Counted from the first letter of the stretch, positions 31,637-40,104 are shown. The stretch: DNA of 44,179 nt from Negativicutes bacterium (GCA_009929605.1 SAAC01000007.1:1-44179), one strand, 5' to 3'. Numbers and translations are program-made. The notes: generated from the letters alone by a model not told the origin.

Positions 31637-32461
31637 TTACACGTTGAGGGCGAATTTTATAGTCGCGCCGGAGGTATACTCATCCATTATTAGCATGGAA
31701 GGAGTAAAGTTGAATACTGTAGTACCTTTGACAAAAGAAAAAGGTACTGGCTTTGGTGGCTCAGGTCTATTTGCCAGTTGGTTTAAATACTCCAAAGCAC
31801 CTGCGCCATGATTAGTATATATGTGGGTATCGCCCAAACACATGTTTATCATTCCTGGGACAAGACCACAATCATTAGCTAATAATGCAGTCCAAACAGC
31901 GGCTAATACAACATCACTAGGAAGACCAACCATAACATCAACACTGCGTTGGTACCAAATCATGTCTAAGTATTTGTCGTCTCTTACATACCATTGATAA
32001 AGCAAATGGCAGCAGGGTAAAGATAAATGCTTAAGATTATCAGGTCTCCATCCTGTAATTAGCATTCGCCTATCCATAGGATTATTCTTAATAGTTTCAA
32101 CCAAATCTTTTAGTTGATCTATACCGTTAAAATCTCTCCACGCATTACCATAGTCAAGATTTAACATACCGTGCTCATCTGCCCAACTATCCCAATAGTT
32201 GCAGCCATAACGCTTAAAATCTTCTATCGACTTTGGTCCACGCAATAAAGCAGCTAGTTCGCCTAAAACAGGTTGTACGTACATTTTACGGCCTTGCATA
32301 ATAGGCAAGCCTTTGGAAATATCTATTTTCAGCATTTCGCCAAAAACAGAAGTAGTATCTCCTGCTCTTGAAGTTCTATCAGTACCTTGTTCAAGTATTT
32401 TAACGATAAGGTCAGGATAGACTGAGTCTTCCCATAAAAGCGCTTTATTTGCGTGTCCCAT
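31637..32461 (-). CDS. Thymidylate synthase-family protein with dCMP-type specificity residue
   Basis: A 274-residue ThyA homologue. The catalytic Cys is C151 in SLPCCHLLYQWYV, the phosphate-binding segment is YQRSVDVMVGLP, and a late GDTHIYTNH matches the family. At the position of E. coli Asn177, which reads the pyrimidine base, this protein has Asp183 (GLPSDVV). In known enzymes this Asn-to-Asp change favours dCMP over dUMP, as in T4 dCMP hydroxymethylase. The enzyme may therefore methylate or hydroxymethylate dCMP, though a true thymidylate synthase cannot be excluded. It sits with MazG-like and deaminase genes. Confidence 0.85.
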   Translation of the reverse strand: MGHANKALLWEDSVYPDLIVKILEQGTDRTSRAGDTTSVFGEMLKIDISKGLPIMQGRKMYVQPVLGELAALLRGPKSIEDFKRYGCNYWDSWADEHGMLNLDYGNAWRDFNGIDQLKDLVETIKNNPMDRRMLITGWRPDNLKHLSLPCCHLLYQWYVRDDKYLDMIWYQRSVDVMVGLPSDVVLAAVWTALLANDCGLVPGMINMCLGDTHIYTNHGAGALEYLNQLANRPEPPKPVPFSFVKGTTVFNFTPSMLIMDEYTSGATIKFALNV

Positions 32462-32475
32462 AGTCTTATCCTTTT

Positions 32476-32703
32476 CTACTCTACAATTGTAAAGTTCTTT
32501 CTGCTGTAAATATGTAGCACCCCTCTGTCGTCTTCAACAGCATAGCGTACAGCTCCCGAAAGCTTCGTGAAAGCAGCAACGACTGTACCGTCAAAGCGAT
32601 AGTCCCCGCCAACCTTACTAACCTTAGTGCCAATAGCTACCATTGCGGTTTCATCTACACTTGTGTTTTCAGCGGTCTTAACATCTTTTTGTTCCGTATC
32701 CAT
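32476..32703 (-). CDS. Conserved hypothetical phage protein (GDYRFDGTVVAAF family)
   Basis: A 75-residue protein. The first 30 residues are polar. The rest is a small beta-barrel-like domain with GDYRFDGTVVAAFTKLSGAV and EDDRGVLHIYSRKNF, a pattern I recall as widespread in phages and prophages of Gram-negative, especially alphaproteobacterial, hosts, with no established function. It is upstream of the ThyA-family gene and has an AAAGGAC site. Confidence 0.75.
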   Translation of the reverse strand: MDTEQKDVKTAENTSVDETAMVAIGTKVSKVGGDYRFDGTVVAAFTKLSGAVRYAVEDDRGVLHIYSRKNFTIVE

Positions 32704-32734
32704 TAGTCTAGTCCTTTCCTAGGGAGGTTGATAT

Positions 32735-32896
32735 CTAGCTAAGATGCTCCCTTTCTATCTTAGCCAATTCGCTAAGTTGATAGCAAATTTCCGTAGCTGC
32801 TTCCATAGTTCTGTACGTTTGCAGGGCTATTTTTTCGACAAGATAGCATATATAGAGTAGTAATAAACCACCAATAGCTATGAGAGTGTAAGTCAT
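32735..32896 (-). CDS. Small single-span membrane protein (53 aa)
   Basis: Between the polymerase gene and 32703, the minus strand encodes a 53-residue frame from ATG 32896 to TAG 32735 with an AGGAG site. It starts with a hydrophobic segment (LIAIGGLLLLYICYLV) followed by a charged amphipathic helix (ATEICYQLSELAKIEREHL). It is probably an inner-membrane protein of the early operon. Function unknown. Confidence 0.65.
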   Translation of the reverse strand: MTYTLIAIGGLLLLYICYLVEKIALQTYRTMEAATEICYQLSELAKIEREHLS

Positions 32897-32904
32897 GGTA
32901 ACTC

Positions 32905-34602
32905 CTATTGAACGTGTTCATGAATAAAGATGTCTTTCTCAATGTCACCCCAATTAAAGCCTACACGTACTTTAACAGGCATAGGCAAATCAGTGATTAA
33001 CGCATTTTGACTAATTTGTACCCAAGCTTCTTGCATCGCGTCCGCAATTATTAAGCATGCTTTTGTATAAACTTCTTTATCGTTGGGACATTTGAACAAG
33101 AAAGAGTCATGGATAAAGTTGCACAACTGAATATCGCTATGCAAAACCTTTAACTTAGGTAACATATAGTGCATAGCTAGTTTTGCTACTTCTGCTTCAA
33201 AACCTTGAATTTGCATAGCCAACTGGTCAGTCATCATTTTGGCGGTATATCGACGACCAAGAACAGTTTCCCAAGGCGTTCCTTTTTTCCAGTCTTTAAT
33301 ACCTTGTTTCTGCCATTCTGCAATTTGCACCCAGAGCTTAAGCCACTTATCTCTAATTTCTTTTGCTTGAGCATCAGTCAACCAAATGTTGGCTTGCTTA
33401 ATCAAGATAGACACGAAGGTGTTTATACCAGCACCAAACAATAGACCAAAGTTTGCAGTCTTACTAATTTGTCTTTCTCTGGCTGTAAACGCGTCACCGA
33501 AAATCATAGCTGCAACGAAAGAGTGCAAATCTTGACCCTCACGAAATAGCTTTTCCATAGCGCTATCTGCCGTCTGAGCACAAACAGCTCTTAACTGTAT
33601 TTGTGCAAAGTCAGAGTATATCATAACAGTATCGCCATTTTCTTCGACACCAAAAATGCCTTTTAAGCTTCTAGGAAGTTGCTGAAGGTTCTGGTCATCA
33701 GAAGTTGTGCGTCCAGAACGGGCCGAGCATTTAAACTTGCCAAAGATAGTGCCAAAGCCGCTTACAGCGTCGCCCATTGTATTAGCAAACTTAGTTAAGA
33801 AAGAATTGTTCTTAATAAGTTTTCTGGTTTTATTAACTTTATCCGCTTTCTCATTGCCTTGCAAAGCCAACCTAGCTAGGCCTTCACCATCAGACATAAT
33901 TGAGCTAATGTAAGGTCTAACCTGTTGGTAAGAGTTTACATTGATTGGCACAGCTAATTCGGCAATTTCTTGCGTGTTCTTAGCAAAACGTTCTTCAAGT
34001 TTCTTTACGTCTACAGGCATACCAACATTTTGAAACTCTAAGCAATAACGAGTGCACAGTAAATCAAGCTTGTAGCTATAGTCTTCTAACGCGTCTTTCA
34101 CTTTGTCCCAGACTTGCTGTAGATAGAAAACGTCTGCTGCGGCATAAATCTTTTGCTCTTCGGATAGAACAGGCACAGACCAGTCAGACTTTTGCTGCTC
34201 AGACTTAGACAAGTTTAAGTCTTCTGAGTAAACATCTCTACCTAACGCATAAACGACGACATCATCAAGTGAAAAGCTATCGCGTAGGTAATAGTAAAGG
34301 CGGGCGAGCAAAAAAGTACAATCAAATTGCTCCGGCATCCAACACTGTTTGCCTAACTGTTCTTGAATAGAGGTTATATCATAGTGAATGTTATGCCCTA
34401 CCGTGTGTTGCTTTGTTAGAAGCGAAACAAGTAGTAGCGGATCAGGATATTCCACAAGAAGGGGCATTTCGAAATGTGGCTGATAGAATTGGGCTAATCG
34501 TATTTTACCATAAAGACCAATTGTTTCAGAGTCGTACATAACAGGAATAGACGGATCGAGCTTTGCTCTAACTTCATCTAGCGTCGTCATTTTGTACTGC
34601 AT
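32905..34602 (-). CDS. Family A DNA polymerase with 3'-5' exonuclease domain
   Basis: A 565-residue T7-like replicative polymerase. The proofreading domain has Exo I YDSETIG (Asp24, Glu26), Exo II GHNIHYD (Asp75) and Exo III YAAADVF (Tyr153, Asp157). Polymerase motif A is DFAQIQLR (331-338), motif B is R377-x3-K381-x3-F385-x3-F389, and motif C is IHDS (497-500). Compared with E. coli Pol I, Glu710 is Gln336, Tyr766 is Phe389 and Glu883 is Ser500, while both catalytic aspartates remain. It is shorter than T7 polymerase (about 704 residues). Confidence 0.95.
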   Translation of the reverse strand: MQYKMTTLDEVRAKLDPSIPVMYDSETIGLYGKIRLAQFYQPHFEMPLLVEYPDPLLLVSLLTKQHTVGHNIHYDITSIQEQLGKQCWMPEQFDCTFLLARLYYYLRDSFSLDDVVVYALGRDVYSEDLNLSKSEQQKSDWSVPVLSEEQKIYAAADVFYLQQVWDKVKDALEDYSYKLDLLCTRYCLEFQNVGMPVDVKKLEERFAKNTQEIAELAVPINVNSYQQVRPYISSIMSDGEGLARLALQGNEKADKVNKTRKLIKNNSFLTKFANTMGDAVSGFGTIFGKFKCSARSGRTTSDDQNLQQLPRSLKGIFGVEENGDTVMIYSDFAQIQLRAVCAQTADSAMEKLFREGQDLHSFVAAMIFGDAFTARERQISKTANFGLLFGAGINTFVSILIKQANIWLTDAQAKEIRDKWLKLWVQIAEWQKQGIKDWKKGTPWETVLGRRYTAKMMTDQLAMQIQGFEAEVAKLAMHYMLPKLKVLHSDIQLCNFIHDSFLFKCPNDKEVYTKACLIIADAMQEAWVQISQNALITDLPMPVKVRVGFNWGDIEKDIFIHEHVQ

Positions 34603-34623
34603 AAGTTACTCCCCTTAACCGAG

Positions 34624-34677
34624 TTATATTTTGAACAATCCCCAATGGGATACAGATACATACTCATCTTCTTGCAT
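34624..34677 (-). CDS. Possible 17-aa leader peptide before DNA polymerase
   Basis: A frame of 17 codons begins at ATG 34677 behind a strong AAAGGAGAG site and stops 21 bases before the polymerase ATG. Such a short frame may be a leader that couples or modulates polymerase translation. The only evidence is the ribosome-binding site and the otherwise empty gap. Confidence 0.3.
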   Translation of the reverse strand: MQEDEYVSVSHWGLFKI

Positions 34678-34691
34678 AGCACTCTCCTTTG

Positions 34692-34937
34692 TTAAAATGG
34701 TATTTCGTCTTCATTTTCGACACTAGTAGGAAGCTTTGGAGGTAGGCCTGCTTCCATCCTATCCATTTCTTTGATGATTTTATCTTGGCAAAAAGCAAGA
34801 GTATCCTCATAAACACGGATAGGACTTTCGTTATCTGCTACAGAAGCTGTGGCACTAACTTCATAAGTAACATTTTCGTATTTTTTAAGCGCAATCAGAC
34901 GCCTAACGGATACAGTAACTGAATTGATCTTAGACAT
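34692..34937 (-). CDS. Hypothetical protein (81 aa)
   Basis: An 81-residue protein from ATG 34937 with a GGAGAG site; longer in-frame starts run into the upstream gene. It begins with a beta-rich half (SKINSVTVSVRRLIALKKY, YEVSATASV) and ends with an acidic tail, ENEDEIPF. An acidic C-terminus with terminal Phe is typical of single-strand-binding proteins, so an interaction role at the fork is conceivable, but there is no clear family match. Confidence 0.65.
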   Translation of the reverse strand: MSKINSVTVSVRRLIALKKYENVTYEVSATASVADNESPIRVYEDTLAFCQDKIIKEMDRMEAGLPPKLPTSVENEDEIPF

Positions 34938-34941
34938 TAAA

Positions 34942-35130
34942 TTACTCTCTCCTATAGCTAGTGAAGAAACCTTTTTCACTGTGATCTTTAACAGCTTTGA
35001 TATAACCTTTATCAAAAGCTTCCAAATAGTCTTCGTGCCTGCGAGGACCGATAATCCTAACAGCAATGAAGAGGCCAAAGTAAAAGCTTAATAAACCGAC
35101 CACAATGCTTGTTAGGATTATGTCACTCAT
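34942..35130 (-). CDS. Small membrane protein (62 aa)
   Basis: A 62-residue protein with an N-terminal hydrophobic span (ILTSIVVGLLSFYFGLFIAV) and a basic-acidic cytoplasmic tail (HEDYLEAFDKGYIKAVKDHS). It is likely anchored in the inner membrane. It belongs to the early leftward operon, four bases before the next gene. Function unknown. Confidence 0.7.
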   Translation of the reverse strand: MSDIILTSIVVGLLSFYFGLFIAVRIIGPRRHEDYLEAFDKGYIKAVKDHSEKGFFTSYRRE

Positions 35131-35139
35131 GTTAACCTC

Positions 35140-35442
35140 TTATGCGCCACTGAGTTTACGGTACGCTTCAAGTTTCCAAATTTCGCTATAAGCATTGTCA
35201 TAGCTAATCTTTTGGCCAATCTCATCGCGCCAATTAGCTGGATCGATACAAGTTGCTGGTTTGCCAACAACCACAAAACCATTATCCATCTTAATACCGC
35301 AAAACATAAGCTTTTGCCCTGCGATAGTTACCGTCTGATAATCAACTTCAGCAATGCGCGAATTGATAAGTTCACTTGTAATCTTATCGCCATCACATTT
35401 TAAGTCTTTCATCATTTCTTCTACTTTGGCACAATCTTGCAT
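35140..35442 (-). CDS. Hypothetical protein (100 aa)
   Basis: A 100-residue protein (MQDCAKVEEMMKDLKCDGDK...). The N-terminal helix is followed by a beta-rich middle (IAEVDYQTVTIAGQKLMFC, then IKMDNGFVVVGKPA) and a helical end. I do not recognise it. AAGGAGAC precedes the ATG. It lies directly after the structured intergenic spacer downstream of the ssDNA-binding protein gene. Confidence 0.7.
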   Translation of the reverse strand: MQDCAKVEEMMKDLKCDGDKITSELINSRIAEVDYQTVTIAGQKLMFCGIKMDNGFVVVGKPATCIDPANWRDEIGQKISYDNAYSEIWKLEAYRKLSGA

Positions 35443-35507
35443 GGTAGTCTCCTTGGTTTAAAGTTTGCCTAATTCTTTAGCCTCATCAGGCTGAGCACAA
35501 CTCAGCG

Positions 35508-35539
35508 ATAGAGTAGCAGGTAAGGCGCTGCTACTCTAT
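35508..35539. terminator. Perfect 12-bp hairpin downstream of the ssDNA-binding protein gene
   Basis: ATAGAGTAGCAG (35508-35519) pairs perfectly with CTGCTACTCTAT (35528-35539) around an 8-base loop. In the leftward transcript a second hairpin, CTGAG with CTCAG, lies just beyond. No U-tract follows, so partial termination or 3'-end protection of an abundant SSB transcript is likely. Confidence 0.6.
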
Positions 35540-35553
35540 TTCGGCTTGACTAC

Positions 35554-36222
35554 TTAAAGCTTTGGCTTTGCTTTTTGTTTGCCCGTGTTTGTGGTCGGAG
35601 AAGTTTCCTCTACCGAAGCTTCTGATACACTCGGATCAAACCCTTCGCCATCGCCGATGAAACCGCCTTCTTGTCCTTCGAAGCCGGCATCGCCAACGTA
35701 CTCGATAAACTCAACTAGCTGAACAGCATTAAGGAACAAGCTTACGCCAACATCCTTACCTTTTTCATACCGTTGAAGTTTACCAGAAATTGCCCCTTTG
35801 GAACCATTCCCGATTTTACGCTCACCGAGATTAATTCTTGAAGGGGGATTTGCAGAATTGTAAACAGATATTTTCTTCTGCTTGCCATCAGCAAATGTAG
35901 TGCTGGTAGAGAAACGGAAAGCATAAATACCTGTTTCAACTGCTTTAGCATCACGCTCTGTTGTATTTGAGGTAGGCTCATACGTACCATCCGCATCTTT
36001 AAGCAGTTCGCGATAGCCTTTTGACTTAACGTTTTTACCCTTAGGTACATCACCCAAAACTTCTTCAAGCTGTGTGATAACTTTCTGGGCTTTTTCGCCC
36101 TCCAAATAAAGCGTTGCAACATAGTTGTAACCATCTTCATTATAGTTGAGCTTACCTTGACCACTGATGTGAACGTAGTGAAGCTCACCAACTGGAGTAA
36201 CAATAGGAACGAGTTCAGACAT
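35554..36222 (-). CDS. Single-stranded DNA-binding protein (phage DUF2815-like)
   Basis: A 222-residue protein of the phage ssDNA-binding type. The OB-like core includes ELHYVHISGQGKLNYNEDGY, YVATLYLEGEKAQKVI and GIYAFRFSTSTTFADGKQKK, followed by an SSB-like GAISGKLQRYEKGKDVGVSL. The C-terminal 50 residues are flexible and acidic (GEGFDPSVSEASVEE) but end in a basic KQKAKPKL rather than an acidic tip. It coats single strands at the fork. The start is 36222 with AAAGG eight bases upstream, right behind a strong promoter, so it is probably abundant. Confidence 0.8.
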   Translation of the reverse strand: MSELVPIVTPVGELHYVHISGQGKLNYNEDGYNYVATLYLEGEKAQKVITQLEEVLGDVPKGKNVKSKGYRELLKDADGTYEPTSNTTERDAKAVETGIYAFRFSTSTTFADGKQKKISVYNSANPPSRINLGERKIGNGSKGAISGKLQRYEKGKDVGVSLFLNAVQLVEFIEYVGDAGFEGQEGGFIGDGEGFDPSVSEASVEETSPTTNTGKQKAKPKL

Positions 36223-36280
36223 ATTAGGACCTTTCTGTTGTGTTAGTAACAAACTACCATTTGATAATTCATTGTAAAAT

Positions 36281-36309
36281 ATTATATCGTCTTTATTTTA
36301 ATTTGTAAA
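36281..36309 (-). promoter_or_regulatory. Early promoter Pa (ssDNA-binding protein operon)
   Basis: The minus strand reads TTTACA (36304-36309), a 17-base spacer and TATAAT (36281-36286). Upstream and overlapping the -35 is AAAATAATTATTTACA, containing the perfect 12-base palindrome AAATAATTATTT. Predicted transcription begins near 36274, about 50 bases before the SSB start. Confidence 0.85.
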
Positions 36310-36340
36310 TAATTATTTTACTAAAAACAAAATTTTTATT

Positions 36341-36496
36341 TTAAAAATAACGATCTTTATTTTGGGCTTTTATCCGGTCTTTCTCTTGTCGAAAGAAAGT
36401 TGCAGTATCAGTTAATAGGGTCACTTTACTAACTTCTAAAGAAGCTTCCTTTATTTTTAAGGAAAGGAGGTACTTACTAAGCTCTTCTGCAGTCAT
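36341..36496 (-). CDS. Small hypothetical protein (51 aa)
   Basis: A 51-residue frame from ATG 36496 to TAA 36341, eight bases after the helicase stop, with AAGGTG before the start. The product is a helical basic-acidic protein (MTAEELSKYLLSLKIKEASL...). It ends about 30 bases upstream of promoter Pa. No family is recognised; the evidence is spacing and a ribosome-binding site. Confidence 0.5.
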   Translation of the reverse strand: MTAEELSKYLLSLKIKEASLEVSKVTLLTDTATFFRQEKDRIKAQNKDRYF

Positions 36497-36504
36497 TAAA
36501 CACC

Positions 36505-37815
36505 TTAGTTAGTGTAAACAATATCACTAGCTCTAGATATAGCGACATAAAGAAGCTTAAGATATAGCGAATAATCTTTACGAGAGCATAAGCTAAGGTC
36601 TTCCATATCTAGAAATACAGTTTCAAACGTACTTCCTTGGGACTTGTGTACTGTCATTGCATGCTCAAAATCAAGACAAATAGCACAATCCTTAAATGTT
36701 AAATATCTAGACCAATTTGATGCGCGTTCCTTTGCTAAAGGTAATTGCCAATTTGCTTTGGCCCAATCCTTTGGGTCTTGCTGCGTAGTTGTGAATATCT
36801 TCTTATTAATATTCACCGCACCATTAGCTAGGTTTTGTTGAGCATGTAGAAAAGAGTTGTGGCCAAATATAGCGCCATAGACATATTCTTCGCCTTCGTC
36901 ATCCTCGAGAGTATAAAACTTAACTCCTTCAATTGTGTGGAAAGTCTCTAATGTTTTATACTTACTATTTAGCTCTACAACAACATCTCTAGGAGTGTTT
37001 ATTTCTGTTGCTTCATCATTTATTGCAAGAACCAGGTATTTCTTACGTGTAGTAGGAGAGAACACCATATCACCAACTCTAGGAGTAGTTCTACCTTCTA
37101 TAAGAGCATTTAGTTCCTCAACTCTAGCATTTGTGTAAGCGAGTAAAACTTTGTTAGTAGAATTGTTTTTATACTTTTCTACAATATCCACACCTCTAAC
37201 GAAAGTTTCATGCTCAAGCAATGCCTGTGGTTCTTCTCCGTTAATATAATCATTAAGAAGAATTAATGTATCAAGTAAAGGATTGCTATTAGCTTGTCGA
37301 TAGACTTTATCAAGCTTTACCCAGAACCTACCTCCTGGAACTACGGCTTTTGCATCTTTAACAGGAGGAAGCTGATTAGGATCGCCAATATAAACAACTT
37401 TCATAACGGTATTGCCATCATCATCGTATAAAAGCTCGTTTATACTTACAAAGTCTTTCTCTCCTACCATACTAAACTCATCAATAAACAAGACGTCTAT
37501 CTTTTCAGGTCGGCTTGTTTGCGAGTTACTTTCAAGCTTATGTATAGTGGTGGCTTTATCATTAATAGTAGGGCGCTTCGTCAAGAAACTGTGCAATGTG
37601 CATATCTTTGTTTCAGCAGGTAGCTTACTGCGTAAAACAGTACAAGCCCTATGAGTATAAGCAGTAGCCACAGCAGATATTCTGTTATCTATGCAGTACT
37701 GCAACAGTTCAGCAAGTGTTGTAGTCTTGCCAGTGCCAGCAATACCTGTAACAAACATTGTCTCTTCTTCTTTTGCTTCCATAAAAGAAACGAAGGTGCT
37801 TAGTAAGTCACTCAT
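36505..37815 (-). CDS. SF1 DNA helicase (Dda/RecD-like)
   Basis: A 436-residue helicase. Walker A is GIAGTGKTTT (24-33), Walker B is FIDEFSMVGE (110-119), motif III is GDPNQLPP and the C-terminal motifs are MTVHKSQGSTFETVF and LLYVAISRASD, matching the Dda/RecD2/Pif1 branch. A beta insertion around GAIFGHNSFLHA is present as in Dda. It unwinds DNA 5' to 3', probably clearing proteins or restarting forks. Its ATG overlaps the primase-helicase stop (ATGA), so both are coupled. Confidence 0.9.
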   Translation of the reverse strand: MSDLLSTFVSFMEAKEEETMFVTGIAGTGKTTTLAELLQYCIDNRISAVATAYTHRACTVLRSKLPAETKICTLHSFLTKRPTINDKATTIHKLESNSQTSRPEKIDVLFIDEFSMVGEKDFVSINELLYDDDGNTVMKVVYIGDPNQLPPVKDAKAVVPGGRFWVKLDKVYRQANSNPLLDTLILLNDYINGEEPQALLEHETFVRGVDIVEKYKNNSTNKVLLAYTNARVEELNALIEGRTTPRVGDMVFSPTTRKKYLVLAINDEATEINTPRDVVVELNSKYKTLETFHTIEGVKFYTLEDDEGEEYVYGAIFGHNSFLHAQQNLANGAVNINKKIFTTTQQDPKDWAKANWQLPLAKERASNWSRYLTFKDCAICLDFEHAMTVHKSQGSTFETVFLDMEDLSLCSRKDYSLYLKLLYVAISRASDIVYTN

Positions 37816-40094
37816 GATAACCCCTTAATGGTTGTCTTCCCATCTGGCTGAAAGTTGTTTTCTTCTGTCTCTGCTTTTGCGAATTGATGCAAGTCTTTTA
37901 TGAAGTAGTAAAAGACATTCATACCATTCTTAGTCGTGTGAGAACGTTGTACTCCAATATTCTTCAACGTCTTTATAATGGCCCTATGTGATCCTGCTCC
38001 ATCTGTCATCTTAGAATAAAGTTCTTCAATCTTACTATCTTGAAGTTTATTCTTGCTCCAGTCTTCATCGAAATTAGCTACGCCATATTCTTCAGCAAGA
38101 TTTAACAACTCGTCAAATCTTGAGTTCTGAATATAGAAAGCAATTTGCTCCGCGGCAGGAAGATTATCAAGCATAAGCTTTTCTTTATCTTCAGTAATAG
38201 GAGCTACCATGTAGTTGTCAAAGGGTAACTGTGGTATCTCTGTACCAAGATAATAGCAGAAGTCTCTAACCTCTTCTAGCATTCTATCTTGCACAACGCT
38301 AATACCGCCCATATCCTTTACCCACTGTTGCTGTTCAAGCTTATTAGGTGTTTTAATAAACGCAATACGTCTATCATCCATCTCAACAGGTATAGGATTA
38401 GAGTTAGCTGTTAGAATAAAAGTAAGAGAATGCTTATAGTTAAACGCGTTCTCACGCATAGCACGTATTTGAATATCTGGAGCACCTGTGTAAGCTTTCA
38501 ACTTCCCTAGCACTTCCTGTTTGTCACTAGACCTAACTAGTTTATTCCCGTATTCATCTAGCTGCACAAAGAACTTATCCATAAGCCAACCATTATATTG
38601 CTCAAGGAAAATCTTTGTATCAGGTTTAGCTACATAGTCTGCGCCTATTATTATACGTAGTAAGTTAACTAGTGTGTCTTTACCTGATCCAGGCTTACCG
38701 ATAAAGTATAAGATAATTGGCGAGTATTTGAAAGTGCAAAGCTTTGTCTTTATAAAGCTAAGTACAAACAAACGCATATTGTCATCAGGTATTAAACTTT
38801 CTAAATAGTTTATAATTGTTGTAGGTCTAACGTAATTCGCTTTATAAGGAGTAGGATTTGTGATGATAGAAAGCTCTTGTGTTTGCCTAAATAGATTGTA
38901 TTCGTCTGATCCTTCAATGCGGCCAAACTCAAGAGAAGGGTTAAGTGTAGTACGTGTGATTTGCTTCACGCTGTCATACTGAACTTCACTTATCAAACGC
39001 CCAAGTAGAGAACGAAGCGTATTAATTACTGGACGCTTTTCGCCAAAAGCTTTAATGTAAGGGACACTATAATTAACAAGATAGTAGGTTCCTTTAATAT
39101 CGTCGTAGAAACTTTCAAGGTAATCTCCATTCAATGCTGTAGCGATGAAACCCAACTTTTCCCAATGCTTGTCATATTGCCAAATCACTTTGCCATTAAT
39201 AGTCGCACGCTCCTCAACCATTGGATTAATAATAGTGGCAAGCAACTTAGTTTTCTCCATTGGATTATCCCAAAAGGAGTTTATCAGCTGAATTGTCTTT
39301 GTGTATAGTTCTATATTCACAGATATATCCGCACCAAGAATTGCGCTAATCTTACTTAGATATTCAGAACCACGGCCTTCTGGCACATCATTAGGATGCA
39401 AATGTCCTTTAGACGCATAAGTTGGTAGGTCTCTGAAAGAATAAGGAGTAAGTATTTTAAACAATGTTGGATCGTATGTACCACTCTTAACAAACGTTTC
39501 TAATAAAGGAGCAAGTCTATTGTTAATTGAAGACTTTTGCACATTTGTCTTGGGATTATTAACAGGTATTGACTTTGCTTTAAATGCTTGCAGCAAAGCT
39601 ATAACTTCGGCAGGAGCTTCTTTAAGCTCAGGAAGCTCTTCTATACCTGCCCAACTTTCCTTGGTCTCATTGCCTTCCGTAGGCAGATAGATGAATCCTT
39701 CATCGGAATAGAAGTCTAGCTTTATTAAATCCGTAGTAAGTTTAAAGCTCCCAACCAAAGGAGAGTACTTATAAATAATAGTACCTCCTCCGATTGGGTT
39801 ATTGTCTTTGTCTTTCTTACCTTTAGACACAAAGTGAAAAGTATAAGTAGGATCAAGAGATTTAAACAGGGAATACGTTACAGTGCTATCGCAATCAATA
39901 GCAATAACCCCAGAGGGAGAGCCTGTGATAGCACCAGCAATAGTAGACCTAGAAGTATTAAACTCCTTGGTATACGTCTTCCGCCAGTCGCTTTCGAAAA
40001 TAGGCAAAGTTTTCTTACCCGTTTCTAAACGTCTGAGCTCCCCCTTTAGAGGTACTGTGTGCCAACCAGCTTTTATGAATAAGTCTATTAACAT
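37812..40094 (-). CDS. Primase-polymerase/SF3 (D5-like) helicase fusion
   Basis: A 760-residue replicative primase-helicase. The N-terminal archaeo-eukaryotic-primase-like domain has AIDCDS (Asp67, Asp69), a GGGTIIYKY strand and IKLDFYSDEGFIYLP, the three expected motifs. A linker (about 165-420) precedes an SF3-type ATPase: FIGKPGSGKDT near 464-472, FVQLDEYGN near 508 and ILTANSNPIPVEMDDRRIAF with the sensor asparagine and arginine finger. A winged-helix tail contains GAGSHRAIIKTLKNIG. It probably loads at the origin, unwinds and primes. Confidence 0.9.
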   Translation of the reverse strand: MLIDLFIKAGWHTVPLKGELRRLETGKKTLPIFESDWRKTYTKEFNTSRSTIAGAITGSPSGVIAIDCDSTVTYSLFKSLDPTYTFHFVSKGKKDKDNNPIGGGTIIYKYSPLVGSFKLTTDLIKLDFYSDEGFIYLPTEGNETKESWAGIEELPELKEAPAEVIALLQAFKAKSIPVNNPKTNVQKSSINNRLAPLLETFVKSGTYDPTLFKILTPYSFRDLPTYASKGHLHPNDVPEGRGSEYLSKISAILGADISVNIELYTKTIQLINSFWDNPMEKTKLLATIINPMVEERATINGKVIWQYDKHWEKLGFIATALNGDYLESFYDDIKGTYYLVNYSVPYIKAFGEKRPVINTLRSLLGRLISEVQYDSVKQITRTTLNPSLEFGRIEGSDEYNLFRQTQELSIITNPTPYKANYVRPTTIINYLESLIPDDNMRLFVLSFIKTKLCTFKYSPIILYFIGKPGSGKDTLVNLLRIIIGADYVAKPDTKIFLEQYNGWLMDKFFVQLDEYGNKLVRSSDKQEVLGKLKAYTGAPDIQIRAMRENAFNYKHSLTFILTANSNPIPVEMDDRRIAFIKTPNKLEQQQWVKDMGGISVVQDRMLEEVRDFCYYLGTEIPQLPFDNYMVAPITEDKEKLMLDNLPAAEQIAFYIQNSRFDELLNLAEEYGVANFDEDWSKNKLQDSKIEELYSKMTDGAGSHRAIIKTLKNIGVQRSHTTKNGMNVFYYFIKDLHQFAKAETEENNFQPDGKTTIKGLS

Positions 40095-40104
40095 TTACTT
40101 CCTA

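Noticed and set aside
30425..34602. 2-aminoadenine (Z-genome) pathway
   Set aside because: Family A polymerase and MazG-like genes prompted the idea, but no PurZ (adenylosuccinate-synthetase-like) gene is present.
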